Origin: Acinetobacter sichuanensis | GTDB lineage: Bacteria; Pseudomonadota; Gammaproteobacteria; Pseudomonadales; Moraxellaceae | NCBI RefSeq assembly: GCF_003024515.2 | Contig: NZ_PYIX02000043.1 | Span: 1-32,849, forward strand | Direction of reading: 5' to 3' | Length of the DNA stretch: 32,849 nucleotides | In this document: piece by piece, positions 25,913-32,849 of the stretch | How positions within the stretch are numbered: the first letter of the stretch is position 1 | Layout: every line of letters begins with the position of its first letter | The notes under the pieces: generated by a model | The model's database searches: none | Seen by the model: only the letters and a program-made list of their open reading frames with translations | What the model was told of the DNA's origin: nothing | Translations under genes and position numbers: made by a program

Positions 25913-26833
25913 ATGCTTGAAATACGCCATTTAAAAACTTTAACTGCTTTACGTGAACATGGTTCATTGGTTGCGGCGGCGAGTGATTTATGCCTTACGC
26001 CTTCTGCTATTTCTCATCAACTCAAAGAGTTAGATCATTGGTATGGGGTTGAAGTTGTCAATCGTCGTACACGTCCAGTTTCTTTTTCGAATGTTGGGCA
26101 AAGGCTGCTTAAACTGGCAGATGACATTCTTCCACAAATTCAAATTGCACAAACAGATATCACACGTATCGTACATGGTCAGACAGGACGCATCATTTTT
26201 TCGTCAGAATGTCATAGTTGTTTTGACTGGTTGATGCCTTTATTAAATCAATATCGTTCACAATATCCTGATGTAGATCTGGATTTTGCTTCAGGTTTTG
26301 AGGCAAATCCACATGAGTTACTACAAACTGGTGAATTTGACTTACTGATTACTGCTGATCCAATTGCGCTTAAAGGTATTGAGTATTTTCCAATTTTTGA
26401 ATACGAGTCGCGTTTAGTTTTGTCAAATACGCATCCTTTGGTGCGAGCAAATCAAGTGACTGTGCAAGAGTTGGCAGAAGAAACTTTGATCACTTATCCT
26501 GTTGATAAGCATCGACTTGACATCATGTCACGCCTGTTTATTCCTGCAAATATTCAACCGAAACAAATACGTACTACAGATTTAACGCAAATGTTAATTC
26601 AGTTGGTTGCGAGTGGACGTGGAATTGCAGCTCTACCAGATTGGGTGGTAAATGAGTATGAGCAAAAAGGTTGGGTAACATCTCGACGTTTAGATTGTGT
26701 TTCGGAAAATGGTTTGCGTCGTACTTTATATGCAGGCTATCGTACAGAGGAAAAAGAGAAAAATTATTTTGAAGGTTTTTTAAATCAGTTAGATCGTTTT
26801 TCTAAAAAAAGAACAATTTACTATAATTCATAA
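25913..26833 (+). CDS. metR: LysR-type regulator of methionine biosynthesis
   Basis: Transcription factor of 306 residues. It starts at the ATG at 25913 (MLEIRHLKTLTALREHGSLV), the standard MetR N-terminus; GGAT lies five to eight bases upstream, and the in-frame TTG at 25901 is not needed. The helix-turn-helix is at about 15-45 (AASDLCLTPSAISHQLKEL). The effector domain carries the MetR hallmarks FSSECHSCFDWLMPLL, GEFDLLITADP, EETLITYPVDKHRLDI and GRGIAALPDWVV. In E. coli MetR senses homocysteine and activates metE and metH. No methionine gene adjoins it here, so it would act elsewhere. A perfect MetR box precedes it. A MITE-like element begins 24 bp after its stop. Confidence 0.92.
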   Translation: MLEIRHLKTLTALREHGSLVAAASDLCLTPSAISHQLKELDHWYGVEVVNRRTRPVSFSNVGQRLLKLADDILPQIQIAQTDITRIVHGQTGRIIFSSECHSCFDWLMPLLNQYRSQYPDVDLDFASGFEANPHELLQTGEFDLLITADPIALKGIEYFPIFEYESRLVLSNTHPLVRANQVTVQELAEETLITYPVDKHRLDIMSRLFIPANIQPKQIRTTDLTQMLIQLVASGRGIAALPDWVVNEYEQKGWVTSRRLDCVSENGLRRTLYAGYRTEEKEKNYFEGFLNQLDRFSKKRTIYYNS

Positions 26834-26856
26834 GGGTGAATACACGATAAAGATTC

Positions 26857-27196
26857 GGAGGTGTTCTAAATAGTATGCTGCTTATGATGATACTGAAGTG
26901 AATGAAAAATATTCAAGCACAGCCCCATTTATATTACAAAGTTTGTCCTTCTTTTCGTAGGCGATGCCTTACTTTCTAAGGATGAGGAATATATTCCGCA
27001 AGGTAACAAAAATCCTTTGTTGGACATGAGAAGCTAAGCTTCGCAAGATATCCTCCCTTGCGGAGCATTGCTCCTCATGTCCAACGGCGACATCCATGTC
27101 GCCCTGCGATAGCACCACCACATTAAGCTTTAATTTTGGATAAGATTTACTACAAATTGATGTGAAACTACTCAGCATACTTTTTAAAACATCGCC
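26857..27196. mobile_element. MITE-like element, family B (340 bp)
   Basis: Its ends are 24-bp imperfect inverted repeats, 26857-26880 and 27173-27196, identical at 20 of 24 positions and sharing AGTATGCTG at the inner end. Flanking 8-bp direct repeats are AAAGATTC (26849-26856) and AAAAATTC (27197-27204), 7 of 8 identical. The interior is non-coding but strongly structured: GTTGGACATGAG (27019-27030) pairs with CTCATGTCCAAC (27074-27085) and encloses CGCAAG/CTTGCG (27042-27047, 27057-27062). A perfect palindrome, GGCGACAT-CC-ATGTCGCC, follows at 27086-27103. The 8-bp duplication and GG-N3-TGTT ends recall IS6-type elements, but that link is a guess. Confidence 0.72.
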
Positions 27197-27237
27197 AAAA
27201 ATTCAACTAAAGTCAAAATATAAAGCTTTAGTTGAAT
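27197..27237 (-). terminator. Terminator of the alpha/beta-hydrolase gene
   Basis: A perfect 12-bp stem (ATTCAACTAAAG, 27201-27212, with CTTTAGTTGAAT, 27226-27237) with a 13-nt loop. On the minus strand it is followed by a short T run. It lies 38 bp past the stop codon and abuts the right end of the family B element. Confidence 0.72.
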
Positions 27238-27275
27238 CATTTAGCTTTAAAACATCACATTTTATTGGTTGAATT

Positions 27276-28190
27276 TTAACTTTTATTTTTAAGTAAAAAA
27301 TTTGTGATTTCTCTACCAAATTTCACAGGTTCGGTAATTAATGGGGTATGCCCTGAACGTTTGAATACGATATTTTTTGCATTTTTTAAATGTGCAGAAA
27401 CTTCGAGTTGTCCTTGAGAAGGATACAGCGTCGATTTTTCACCAATAAAAAATGTGGTTGGACAGTCAAGTTGTGCAATGGCAGCCCGATAATCTTCCTG
27501 ATGATTGAGATAATTGTCGATATACCAAGTCATATAATCAAGGCGTCGAATCGGGAGTAAATGCTTTTGTAATTGTGGGCGTTTCAGTGCCAGATTGAAA
27601 ATAAACGGACTGACTTTATTACTGCCTTGAATTTTAATAAAATTAATCCACATTTGTACCAATTCAGTACGTGGTTCAGTAGGTAACTCATCTACAAAGC
27701 GATAGTTTTGGTATTGATGCAAAAAGTCTGAATAATCTTTAAGAAAGCGTTTGAATTTTAAATGTTTTTTGCCAAATAAACCAAATTTCCAAGACGCATC
27801 TGTGGTGATTTTTGGGGTTTGGTCTATATGTAAATATGCTTTGAGTTTTTCTCTTAAGTTGCCATATTGCATGCCATGCATGGCGGTGGTTGCGCCCATA
27901 GAGTAAGCAATCAAAATAAAATCATTGAGTTGCATTTGTTCAATCAGGCTGTCAATGTCACGCCAATGATTATGAATAGCATCAAGCTCTTGTGGAATTT
28001 TACAGGTGCGTGAACCGCCGAAACCACGCCAATCGGGGATAATAAATTTAAATTTTTTGATATTCGGAAGTAAAAACGGAAGCCATTGCCAACTTTGCAT
28101 GCCTAAACCAGACAGAACCAATACAGGTTCACCTTGTCCAATTTCTCGGACAAATAATTTTTCACCATCAGGCATTGTATAGTGTGGCAT
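27276..28190 (-). CDS. Alpha/beta-hydrolase of unknown substrate
   Basis: A 304-residue cytoplasmic alpha/beta-hydrolase-fold protein. VLVLSGLGMQSWQWLPFL (about 23-40) is the oxyanion-loop region, IIPDWRGFGGS follows, and the nucleophile elbow is LIAYSMGA with Ser97. The elbow reads A-Y-S-M-G, not the usual G-x-S-x-G. His281 in KRSGHTPLIT is the likely catalytic base. The usual acid position after strand 6 reads GEKSTLYP, with Ser253 where Asp is normal, so the acid may be Glu251 or lie elsewhere. AAGGAT precedes the start. It follows padR by eight bases, so the two are one transcript, probably under PadR control. Confidence 0.82.
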   Translation of the reverse strand: MPHYTMPDGEKLFVREIGQGEPVLVLSGLGMQSWQWLPFLLPNIKKFKFIIPDWRGFGGSRTCKIPQELDAIHNHWRDIDSLIEQMQLNDFILIAYSMGATTAMHGMQYGNLREKLKAYLHIDQTPKITTDASWKFGLFGKKHLKFKRFLKDYSDFLHQYQNYRFVDELPTEPRTELVQMWINFIKIQGSNKVSPFIFNLALKRPQLQKHLLPIRRLDYMTWYIDNYLNHQEDYRAAIAQLDCPTTFFIGEKSTLYPSQGQLEVSAHLKNAKNIVFKRSGHTPLITEPVKFGREITNFLLKNKS

Positions 28191-28198
28191 AGTAATCC

Positions 28199-28750
28199 TT
28201 AAGTTTTTTCTTTGTTTTCAAATTCTTTGAGTTGAGGAATGAGTTGACTGAGCCAATCAATCCAGCCATTTTCCAGATCAATGCCCAATTGTAAAATCAT
28301 TTTATGAATATATAAAGTTCGATCTTGTGGGTCTGCATGAGCAAAGTCTTTGTTAAAAATTTGCTGATACAATTTTAAGTTTTCTTGGTGCAACACTAAA
28401 TGACGCTCTAATTCAGGCAAAATGGTATTGCCTCCAAACTGTGCCTCAAGTCTTAAGCGCACCATAATTTCTTCACGAAGCTGTGCAGGTTGCCCTTGTT
28501 TGACCATCCATTCAGTTAACTCTACACGTCCAAGTTGTTCAACCTGATAGGTTTTTTTGCGTCCTGTGTCAGCTTGATCTTCTAAAGTGGAAATCCAACC
28601 TTTTTTCAGCATGCCGTTTAATTCACGATAAATTTGTTGGTGTGTGGCATTCCAGAAAAAGCCCATAGAGCGGTCAAAACGGCGTGCCAACTCAAAACCT
28701 GTACTCGGTTTTTCAATCAGACTCGTCAATAAAACATGGGCTAAAGACAT
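28199..28750 (-). CDS. PadR-family transcriptional regulator
   Basis: A winged-helix repressor of 183 residues if started at 28750 (MSLAHVLLTSLIEKPSTGFE), which is the usual PadR N-terminus; an ATG at 28789 would add 13 residues, and neither has a clear ribosome-binding site. Residues 1-85 form the winged helix (GFFWNATHQQIYRELNGMLK is the recognition part, GRKKTYQVEQLGRVELTEWM the wing). Residues 90-180 form the helical dimerisation domain of the PadR/Vir type. It is divergent from fadH and upstream of a hydrolase gene. Two near-identical palindromes in the divergent gap are its likely operators. PadR proteins usually sense phenolic or other small hydrophobic ligands; the ligand here is unknown. 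Confidence 0.88.
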   Translation of the reverse strand: MSLAHVLLTSLIEKPSTGFELARRFDRSMGFFWNATHQQIYRELNGMLKKGWISTLEDQADTGRKKTYQVEQLGRVELTEWMVKQGQPAQLREEIMVRLRLEAQFGGNTILPELERHLVLHQENLKLYQQIFNKDFAHADPQDRTLYIHKMILQLGIDLENGWIDWLSQLIPQLKEFENKEKT

Positions 28751-28790
28751 TTGAGTAATATTTCGCACATAAAATGGGTGTAAATTCATT

Positions 28791-28806
28791 ATGCAACATG
28801 TTGCAT
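28791..28806. promoter_or_regulatory. Palindromic operator 1 for the PadR regulator
   Basis: ATGCAACATGTTGCAT is a perfect 16-bp palindrome, extended by TT/AA on each side. It abuts the upstream alternative padR start codon (28789) and contains the TTGCAT that serves as -35 box for fadH. A PadR dimer bound here would be expected to block both directions. Confidence 0.8.
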
Positions 28807-28829
28807 AAAAATCAAATCTCGATTATAAA
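28801..28829 (+). promoter_or_regulatory. Sigma-70 promoter of fadH
   Basis: TTGCAT (28801-28806) and TATAAA (28824-28829) are exactly 17 bp apart, close to the sigma-70 consensus. Transcription would start near 28836, 80 bp before fadH. The -35 box lies inside operator 1 and the start region just before operator 2, an arrangement for repression. Confidence 0.72.
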
Positions 28830-28840
28830 TAAATTGCACT

Positions 28841-28856
28841 ATGCAACTTGTTGCAT
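28841..28856. promoter_or_regulatory. Palindromic operator 2 for the PadR regulator
   Basis: ATGCAACTTGTTGCAT differs from operator 1 at one central position and is a palindrome apart from the two central bases. Its centre is exactly 50 bp from that of operator 1, close to five helical turns, so two dimers would sit on the same face of the DNA. Confidence 0.8.
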
Positions 28857-28916
28857 TAAAAAAATTAACTGAGAAGTTTCAAAGACCAGCCAGCGAAAGC
28901 ACGCCAAGGAGTTCAC

Positions 28917-30941
28917 ATGTCTAATTACCCGCATTTACTTGCGCCATTGGATTTAGGCTTTACCACTTTAAAAAATCGCGTATTGATGGGTTCTATGCAT
29001 GTAGGACTTGAGGAAGTTGACGGTGGTTATGACCGTATGGCTGCATTTTATGCAGAGCGTGCAGCAGGCGGCGTTGGTTTAATTGTAACAGGTGGAATTT
29101 CACCGAATGATCACGGTGTAACCTTCTTTGGTGGTTCTAAACTTGATACTTTGGAAGAAGCAGAAAAGCATAAAGTGATTACACAGGCAGTACATGATGC
29201 AGGTGGAAAAATTGCCTTACAAATTTTACATACAGGACGTTATTCTTATCAGCCTGAAAATGTTGCACCTTCTGCAATTCAAGCACCGATTAACCCAACC
29301 AAACCACACGCTTTAACGTCCGCTGAAGTTCAGCAAACCATTGCAGACTTTGCTAACTGTGCCAAATTATCTCAGATCGCAGGCTATGATGGTGTTGAAA
29401 TCATGGGTTCAGAAGGTTATCTGATCAATGAATTCATTGCAGCACGGACTAACCATCGTGATGATGAGTGGGGCGGTAGCTATGAAAACCGTATTCGTTT
29501 CCCCATTGAAATTGTGCGGCGTACCCGTGAAGAAGTCGGCGAAAACTTCATTATTATCTATCGTTTATCCATGCTTGATTTGGTCGAGGGCGGCTCAACT
29601 TTAGAAGAAGTGATTCAGTTAGCGAAAGAAATCGAAAAAGCAGGTGCAACCATTATTAATACAGGTATTGGTTGGCATGAAGCGCGTATTCCGACCATTG
29701 CGACCAAAGTACCGCGTGCAGCATTTACTTGGGTAACGAAAAAACTAAAAGGTTCAGTGAATGTACCGTTAATTACATCTAACCGTATCAATACCCCTGA
29801 AATGGCTGAACACGTTTTGGCGCAGGGCGATGCAGACATGATCTCAATGGCACGTCCAATGCTTGCTGATTCGCACTTTGTCGCTAAAGCTGAACAAGGT
29901 CGTGCAGATGAAATCAATACCTGTATCGGTTGTAACCAAGCATGTTTAGACCATATTTTCTCAATGAAAATAGCAACTTGTTTGGTCAATCCACGTGCAT
30001 GTTATGAAACTGAACTGATTTTCAAAGATACAGCAACTGTTAAGAATATTGCAGTGATTGGCGCAGGTCCTGCGGGACTCAGTTTTGCGACTTATGCGGC
30101 TGATCGTGGGCATAAAGTCACGATTTTTGAAGCGTCCAATCAGATTGGTGGGCAGTTTAATATTGCTAAAACCATTCCGGGTAAAGAAGAATTTTATGAA
30201 ACTTTACGTTATTTCAAACGTAAAATTGAGCTTCAGCCAAACATTAAATTGGTACTGAATCATACGGCGACTTATGAAGAGCTCAGTGCTGAAAACTTTG
30301 ATGACATTGTGGTTGCAACAGGGGTTACACCTCGTCATTTAAATATTGAAGGCATTGATCATCCAAAAGTTTTGTCTTACATCGACGTGCTACGTGATCG
30401 TAAAGCTGTGGGTAAAAAAGTGGCAATTATTGGTGCAGGCGGGATTGGTTTTGATACGGCTGAATATCTTTCTCATGAGGGTGAAAGTGGCAGTCTGAAC
30501 CCACAAAAATTCTATGATGAATGGGGTATTGATACCAGCTATGCACATGTGGGTGGTTTAAAAGCGCCTGAAGTCGAGCAATCTCCACGTGAAATTTATT
30601 TACTGCAACGTAAAACCAATTCAGTCGGTGCAGGCTTAGGTAAAACGACAGGTTGGATTCACCGTACAGGCTTGAAACATCGTCATGTCAATATGATTCC
30701 AGGCGCAAGCTACGACAAGATTGATGATCAAGGCTTGCATATTACTGTGGCTGATAAAGTTATGGTATTGGATGTAGATAATGTCGTGATTTGTGCAGGG
30801 CAAGAGCCATTTACTGCAATGTTTGATCAACTCCACGCCGATGGTAAATCTGTACATTTGATTGGTGGTGCAAAAGAAGCAGGCGAGTTGGATGCGAAAC
30901 GTGCCATTCGTCAAGGCGCTGAATTGGCGATGGTGATTTAA
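28917..30941 (+). CDS. fadH: 2,4-dienoyl-CoA reductase, FMN/FAD/4Fe-4S type
   Basis: Reduces 2,4-dienoyl-CoA with NADPH, an auxiliary step in beta-oxidation of polyunsaturated fatty acids. The 674-residue protein has the usual length. Residues 1-330 form the old-yellow-enzyme-like TIM barrel with FMN; Tyr168 (GSEGYLINEF) and His254 (GIGWHEARIP) match the catalytic Tyr166 and His252 of E. coli. The 4Fe-4S cysteines are Cys336, 339, 343 and 355 (CIGCNQAC, then TCLVNPRAC). Residues 375-674 hold two dinucleotide folds (VIGAGPAGLSF and IIGAGGIGFDTAEYL) for FAD and NADPH. AAGGAG is five bases before the start. The upstream twin operators suggest control by the divergent PadR regulator. Confidence 0.95.
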   Translation: MSNYPHLLAPLDLGFTTLKNRVLMGSMHVGLEEVDGGYDRMAAFYAERAAGGVGLIVTGGISPNDHGVTFFGGSKLDTLEEAEKHKVITQAVHDAGGKIALQILHTGRYSYQPENVAPSAIQAPINPTKPHALTSAEVQQTIADFANCAKLSQIAGYDGVEIMGSEGYLINEFIAARTNHRDDEWGGSYENRIRFPIEIVRRTREEVGENFIIIYRLSMLDLVEGGSTLEEVIQLAKEIEKAGATIINTGIGWHEARIPTIATKVPRAAFTWVTKKLKGSVNVPLITSNRINTPEMAEHVLAQGDADMISMARPMLADSHFVAKAEQGRADEINTCIGCNQACLDHIFSMKIATCLVNPRACYETELIFKDTATVKNIAVIGAGPAGLSFATYAADRGHKVTIFEASNQIGGQFNIAKTIPGKEEFYETLRYFKRKIELQPNIKLVLNHTATYEELSAENFDDIVVATGVTPRHLNIEGIDHPKVLSYIDVLRDRKAVGKKVAIIGAGGIGFDTAEYLSHEGESGSLNPQKFYDEWGIDTSYAHVGGLKAPEVEQSPREIYLLQRKTNSVGAGLGKTTGWIHRTGLKHRHVNMIPGASYDKIDDQGLHITVADKVMVLDVDNVVICAGQEPFTAMFDQLHADGKSVHLIGGAKEAGELDAKRAIRQGAELAMVI

Positions 30942-30983
30942 AAAACTAATTTATATTCACTTTTAAATAATTTAATGGAAGTT

Positions 30984-31079
30984 CCCTCTCCTTTTAGGAG
31001 AGGGCTAGGGTGAGGTGCTTAAATTTTATTTCCCCTCATCCCAGCCTTCTCCCTGAGCCATATATGGCGCAAGAGAAGG
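30984..31079. repeat. Multi-hairpin palindromic repeat after fadH
   Basis: Three linked inverted repeats in 96 bp. CCCTCTCC (30984-30991) pairs with GGAGAGGG (30997-31004). The same right arm, extended to 31015, also pairs imperfectly with 31034-31052 (CCTCATCCCAGCC core); the differences are A/G changes that G-U pairing could tolerate in one strand. CCTTCTC (31045-31051) pairs with GAGAAGG (31073-31079) and encloses the palindrome GCCATATATGGC (31057-31068). It resembles dispersed REP-like repeats with a GAGAGGGYTAGGGTGAGG core known from several proteobacteria. It lies between fadH and the next co-directional gene, where it could slow 3' mRNA decay. Confidence 0.7.
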
Positions 31080-31134
31080 AGCATTCATTACATTAATCTT
31101 AGTGTGAATGTTTTGATTCTATAAGGACATTAAA

Positions 31135-31539
31135 ATGAGCTACACCAATACCAAAACCGCCTTACAAAAATGGCATCGTATGGTTCAAACCCGTGATATG
31201 AATATTCTCAACGAATTACTCGCAGACGATGTGGTCTTTCGTTCACCTGTTGCATTTAATCCTTATGAAGGAAAACAGGTGGTATTTTTTATCTTGAGTA
31301 ATGTGATTGAGATCTTCGAAAACTTTACCTATCACCGTGAATTTTTTACTGAAGATGAACAAAGCGTGGTCTTGGAGTTTTCGGCAATGGTTAGTGAAAA
31401 GAAACTCAAAGGCATTGATATGATTCGCTTTAATGAACAAGGTCAAATTGTTGAATTTGAAGTGATGTTGCGTCCAAAAAGTGGTTTGGAAGCATTGGCA
31501 GTGAAAATGGGCGCACGTTTTGCCCAATATCAAGCATAA
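31135..31539 (+). CDS. NTF2-like (SnoaL-type) small protein of unknown function
   Basis: A 134-residue protein with the NTF2 fold pattern: an N-terminal helix pair (KTALQKWHRMVQTRDMNILN), the ELLADDVVFRSPV strand that typifies the fold, then EGKQVVFFILSNVIEIFENF and a C-terminal sheet (KLKGIDMIRFNEQGQIVEFE). It ends in a helix, GLEALAVKMGARF. An AAGGA stands seven bases before the start. It sits between fadH and a YheT-like hydrolase on the same strand, so these may be one transcript interrupted by structured spacers. The chemistry, if any, cannot be assigned. Confidence 0.75.
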   Translation: MSYTNTKTALQKWHRMVQTRDMNILNELLADDVVFRSPVAFNPYEGKQVVFFILSNVIEIFENFTYHREFFTEDEQSVVLEFSAMVSEKKLKGIDMIRFNEQGQIVEFEVMLRPKSGLEALAVKMGARFAQYQA

Positions 31540-31554
31540 TCAAATGTAAATCTG

Positions 31555-31580
31555 TTCAGGAATACACAGGTATTCCTGAA
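31555..31580. repeat. Perfect hairpin between the NTF2-like and YheT-like genes
   Basis: TTCAGGAATAC (31555-31565) pairs perfectly with GTATTCCTGAA (31570-31580) around a 4-nt loop. No T tract follows on either strand, so it is not a classical terminator. It may act on mRNA stability or bind a protein. Confidence 0.65.
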
Positions 31581-31640
31581 TGAAGGGCTGTATCGCAGTC
31601 AAAGCTGTATTTTAAAATGTCCAAAATGTAGAGATGAGCA

Positions 31641-32723
31641 ATGTCTATTCTGAATAAAGTCAGTCAAATGACGCAACATGTACTGGATCAACTCACAGGT
31701 GCAGAATTGCCGAAAATGTATTATGACCCACAGGGACAGATGAAAACGGTGTTGGCAGAATTGCCACAACTGCAACAAAAATATCGACCGACACCGTGGT
31801 TGAGCAATCAGCATGTGCATTTATTATATTTTGATATCATCAAAAAAAAGATGATCAAGTTACAATACGATCGGATTGAGCAATTGACCATGCAGGATGG
31901 TGGGGTAACAGCAATTGCTTGGTATGGCTATGAGTTACCTCAGGATACGCCAACGATTGTGATCATGCATACTATTACAGGTACGCCTGAAAGTATGCGC
32001 GAGTTAGTCAAAGATTTGCATGACTATACAGGTTGGCGCATTGCACTGTGTTTACGCCGTGGACATGCAGGTTTACCGATGCCTGTACCACAAATGTCGA
32101 TTTTTGGTTCAACCGCAGATTTACGTGAGCAAATTCAGTGTATTCAACAGACATTTCCACAATCTGAACTGTATGCCGTCGGCTCTTCGGCAGGAACAGG
32201 ATTATTGGTGCGTTACTTGGGTGAGGAAGCTGAAAATACACCATTTAAAGCCGCTTTTGCCATGTGTCCGGGTTATGACACTGAACTAGGTTTTGCCAAC
32301 GTGCATCCTTTTTATACCAAAGTCATGACCAAAAAATTATTTAAAGCCTTTATTACGCCCTATGCGCAAACCTGGGCGAAAATAGATTCGGTGCAAACTG
32401 TTTTGCAGACCAAAACTTTGCAGGAATTTCAAAATGAGTATTTTGAAATGGCAGGATTTTCAGATTATCAGAGTTATTCTCAGGCGACCAACCCGATTTA
32501 TGTCTTTGAAAATGTTAAAATTCCATTGATGATTTTAAATGCTGAAGATGATCCAGTTTGTTCGATTAAAAACCTCGAGCCTTTTAAGCAAACCATTGAA
32601 AACATGTCAAATATTATCGTAGTCACCACCAAAAAGGGCAGTCATTGTGGTTTCTATGAGGGTTTAAATAGCAAATCATGGGCATCAAGGCTAATAGCAG
32701 ATTTTTTAAAGCAATATTCATGA
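31641..32723 (+). CDS. Alpha/beta-hydrolase of the YheT type
   Basis: A 360-residue hydrolase resembling the YheT/AB-hydrolase-2-like group (COG0429). The N-terminal 55 residues, ending in RPTPWLSNQHVHLLY, correspond to the P-W-L-xN-x-H-xQ start of that family. The hydrolase core has IVIMHTITGTPESMRELV, then CLRRGHAGLPM in place of the family's N-x-R-G-C/G-x segment, and the nucleophile elbow VGSSAGTGLL with Ser183. The acid is Asp303 or Asp304 (LNAEDDPVC) and the base His335 (KGSHCGFYEG), so a full triad is present. It follows the NTF2-like gene by about 100 bp and ends 12 bp before a family A MITE copy. The substrate is unknown. Confidence 0.85.
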   Translation: MSILNKVSQMTQHVLDQLTGAELPKMYYDPQGQMKTVLAELPQLQQKYRPTPWLSNQHVHLLYFDIIKKKMIKLQYDRIEQLTMQDGGVTAIAWYGYELPQDTPTIVIMHTITGTPESMRELVKDLHDYTGWRIALCLRRGHAGLPMPVPQMSIFGSTADLREQIQCIQQTFPQSELYAVGSSAGTGLLVRYLGEEAENTPFKAAFAMCPGYDTELGFANVHPFYTKVMTKKLFKAFITPYAQTWAKIDSVQTVLQTKTLQEFQNEYFEMAGFSDYQSYSQATNPIYVFENVKIPLMILNAEDDPVCSIKNLEPFKQTIENMSNIIVVTTKKGSHCGFYEGLNSKSWASRLIADFLKQYS

Positions 32724-32735
32724 GATGAATGACTA

Positions 32736-32849
32736 ACTGATGTTACGCATTGGATTTAAATTAAATAGCTGAAAAAAGCAAAAGCTAAATTTACATGACG
32801 GAGTCTTACATCTAAAGTTTAAATTTGGGATTAGCCACTGCGTCTTGCA
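32736..32849. mobile_element. MITE-like element, family A, second copy (cut by window edge)
   Basis: Begins with the same 14-bp end, ACTGATGTTACGCA (32736-32749), as the complete copy at 18852 and in the same orientation. The two then run in parallel: GACGGAGTC, AAAGTTTAAATTT and GGGATTAGCC recur in order with scattered substitutions. The remaining part lies past the window end. The left flanking bases GACTA would be its target duplication if a matching copy follows the right end. Confidence 0.78.

Noticed and set aside
26969..27178. A 69-codon minus-strand open frame inside the family B element
   Set aside because: It runs through the hairpin arms and palindromes, has no ribosome-binding site and no protein-like pattern.

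Overview
The window is a chromosomal segment of an AT-rich gammaproteobacterium, almost certainly Acinetobacter. The N-terminal 160 residues of the LysR regulator match what I remember of the CatM/BenM family of A. baylyi closely. The catB, catC and catA products, the DnaE N-terminus and the paired OprD-type porin plus MFS carrier fit the same genus. I see no rRNA, tRNA, CRISPR, prophage or plasmid genes. Assignments rest on reading motifs and remembered family sequences, not on database searches.

Layout. (1) 1-4563: a catechol ortho-cleavage cluster. catB, catC, catA and the start of catI run leftward, and the divergent catM runs rightward with a small NTF2-fold gene behind it. catB, catC, catA and catI cover muconate cycloisomerase, muconolactone isomerase, ring cleavage of catechol and CoA activation of 3-oxoadipate. 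A perfect ATAC-N7-GTAT CatM/BenM site sits in the catM-catB gap. (2) 4964-7648: an OprD-type porin and an MFS carrier, probably an aromatic-acid uptake pair. (3) 7702-10768, minus strand: two predicted lipoproteins, a large alpha/beta hydrolase and a TPR-like protein. (4) 11149-16412, minus strand: dnaE, trmJ and cysE, tightly packed. (5) 16589-18599: a secreted Sel1-repeat protein convergent with a periplasmic type II asparaginase/glutaminase. (6) 18600-21528: a 304-bp MITE-like element, alaA (minus), then msrB and gpx overlapping on the plus strand, an oxidative-stress repair pair. (7) 21649-25512: an aromatic-type amino-acid permease (minus), a voltage-gated-type potassium channel and gltS. 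(8) 25816-27196: metR with a perfect TGAA-N5-TTCA box upstream, then a second, unrelated 340-bp MITE-like element. (9) 27276-32723: an alpha/beta hydrolase and a PadR regulator (minus) divergent from fadH, followed by an NTF2-like gene and a YheT-like hydrolase (plus). A second, truncated copy of the first MITE family begins at 32736 and runs off the window.

Most of the window is ordinary core and catabolic gene content, and I do not see a clear new defence or mobile system. The points that look least explained are these: the two MITE-like families with matching terminal repeats and target duplications; the twin palindromic operators exactly 50 bp apart between padR and fadH; a catM product with R160 and F293, a mix of the residues that separate BenM from CatM; two stacked inverted repeats between catA and catI; and a structured multi-hairpin repeat after fadH.
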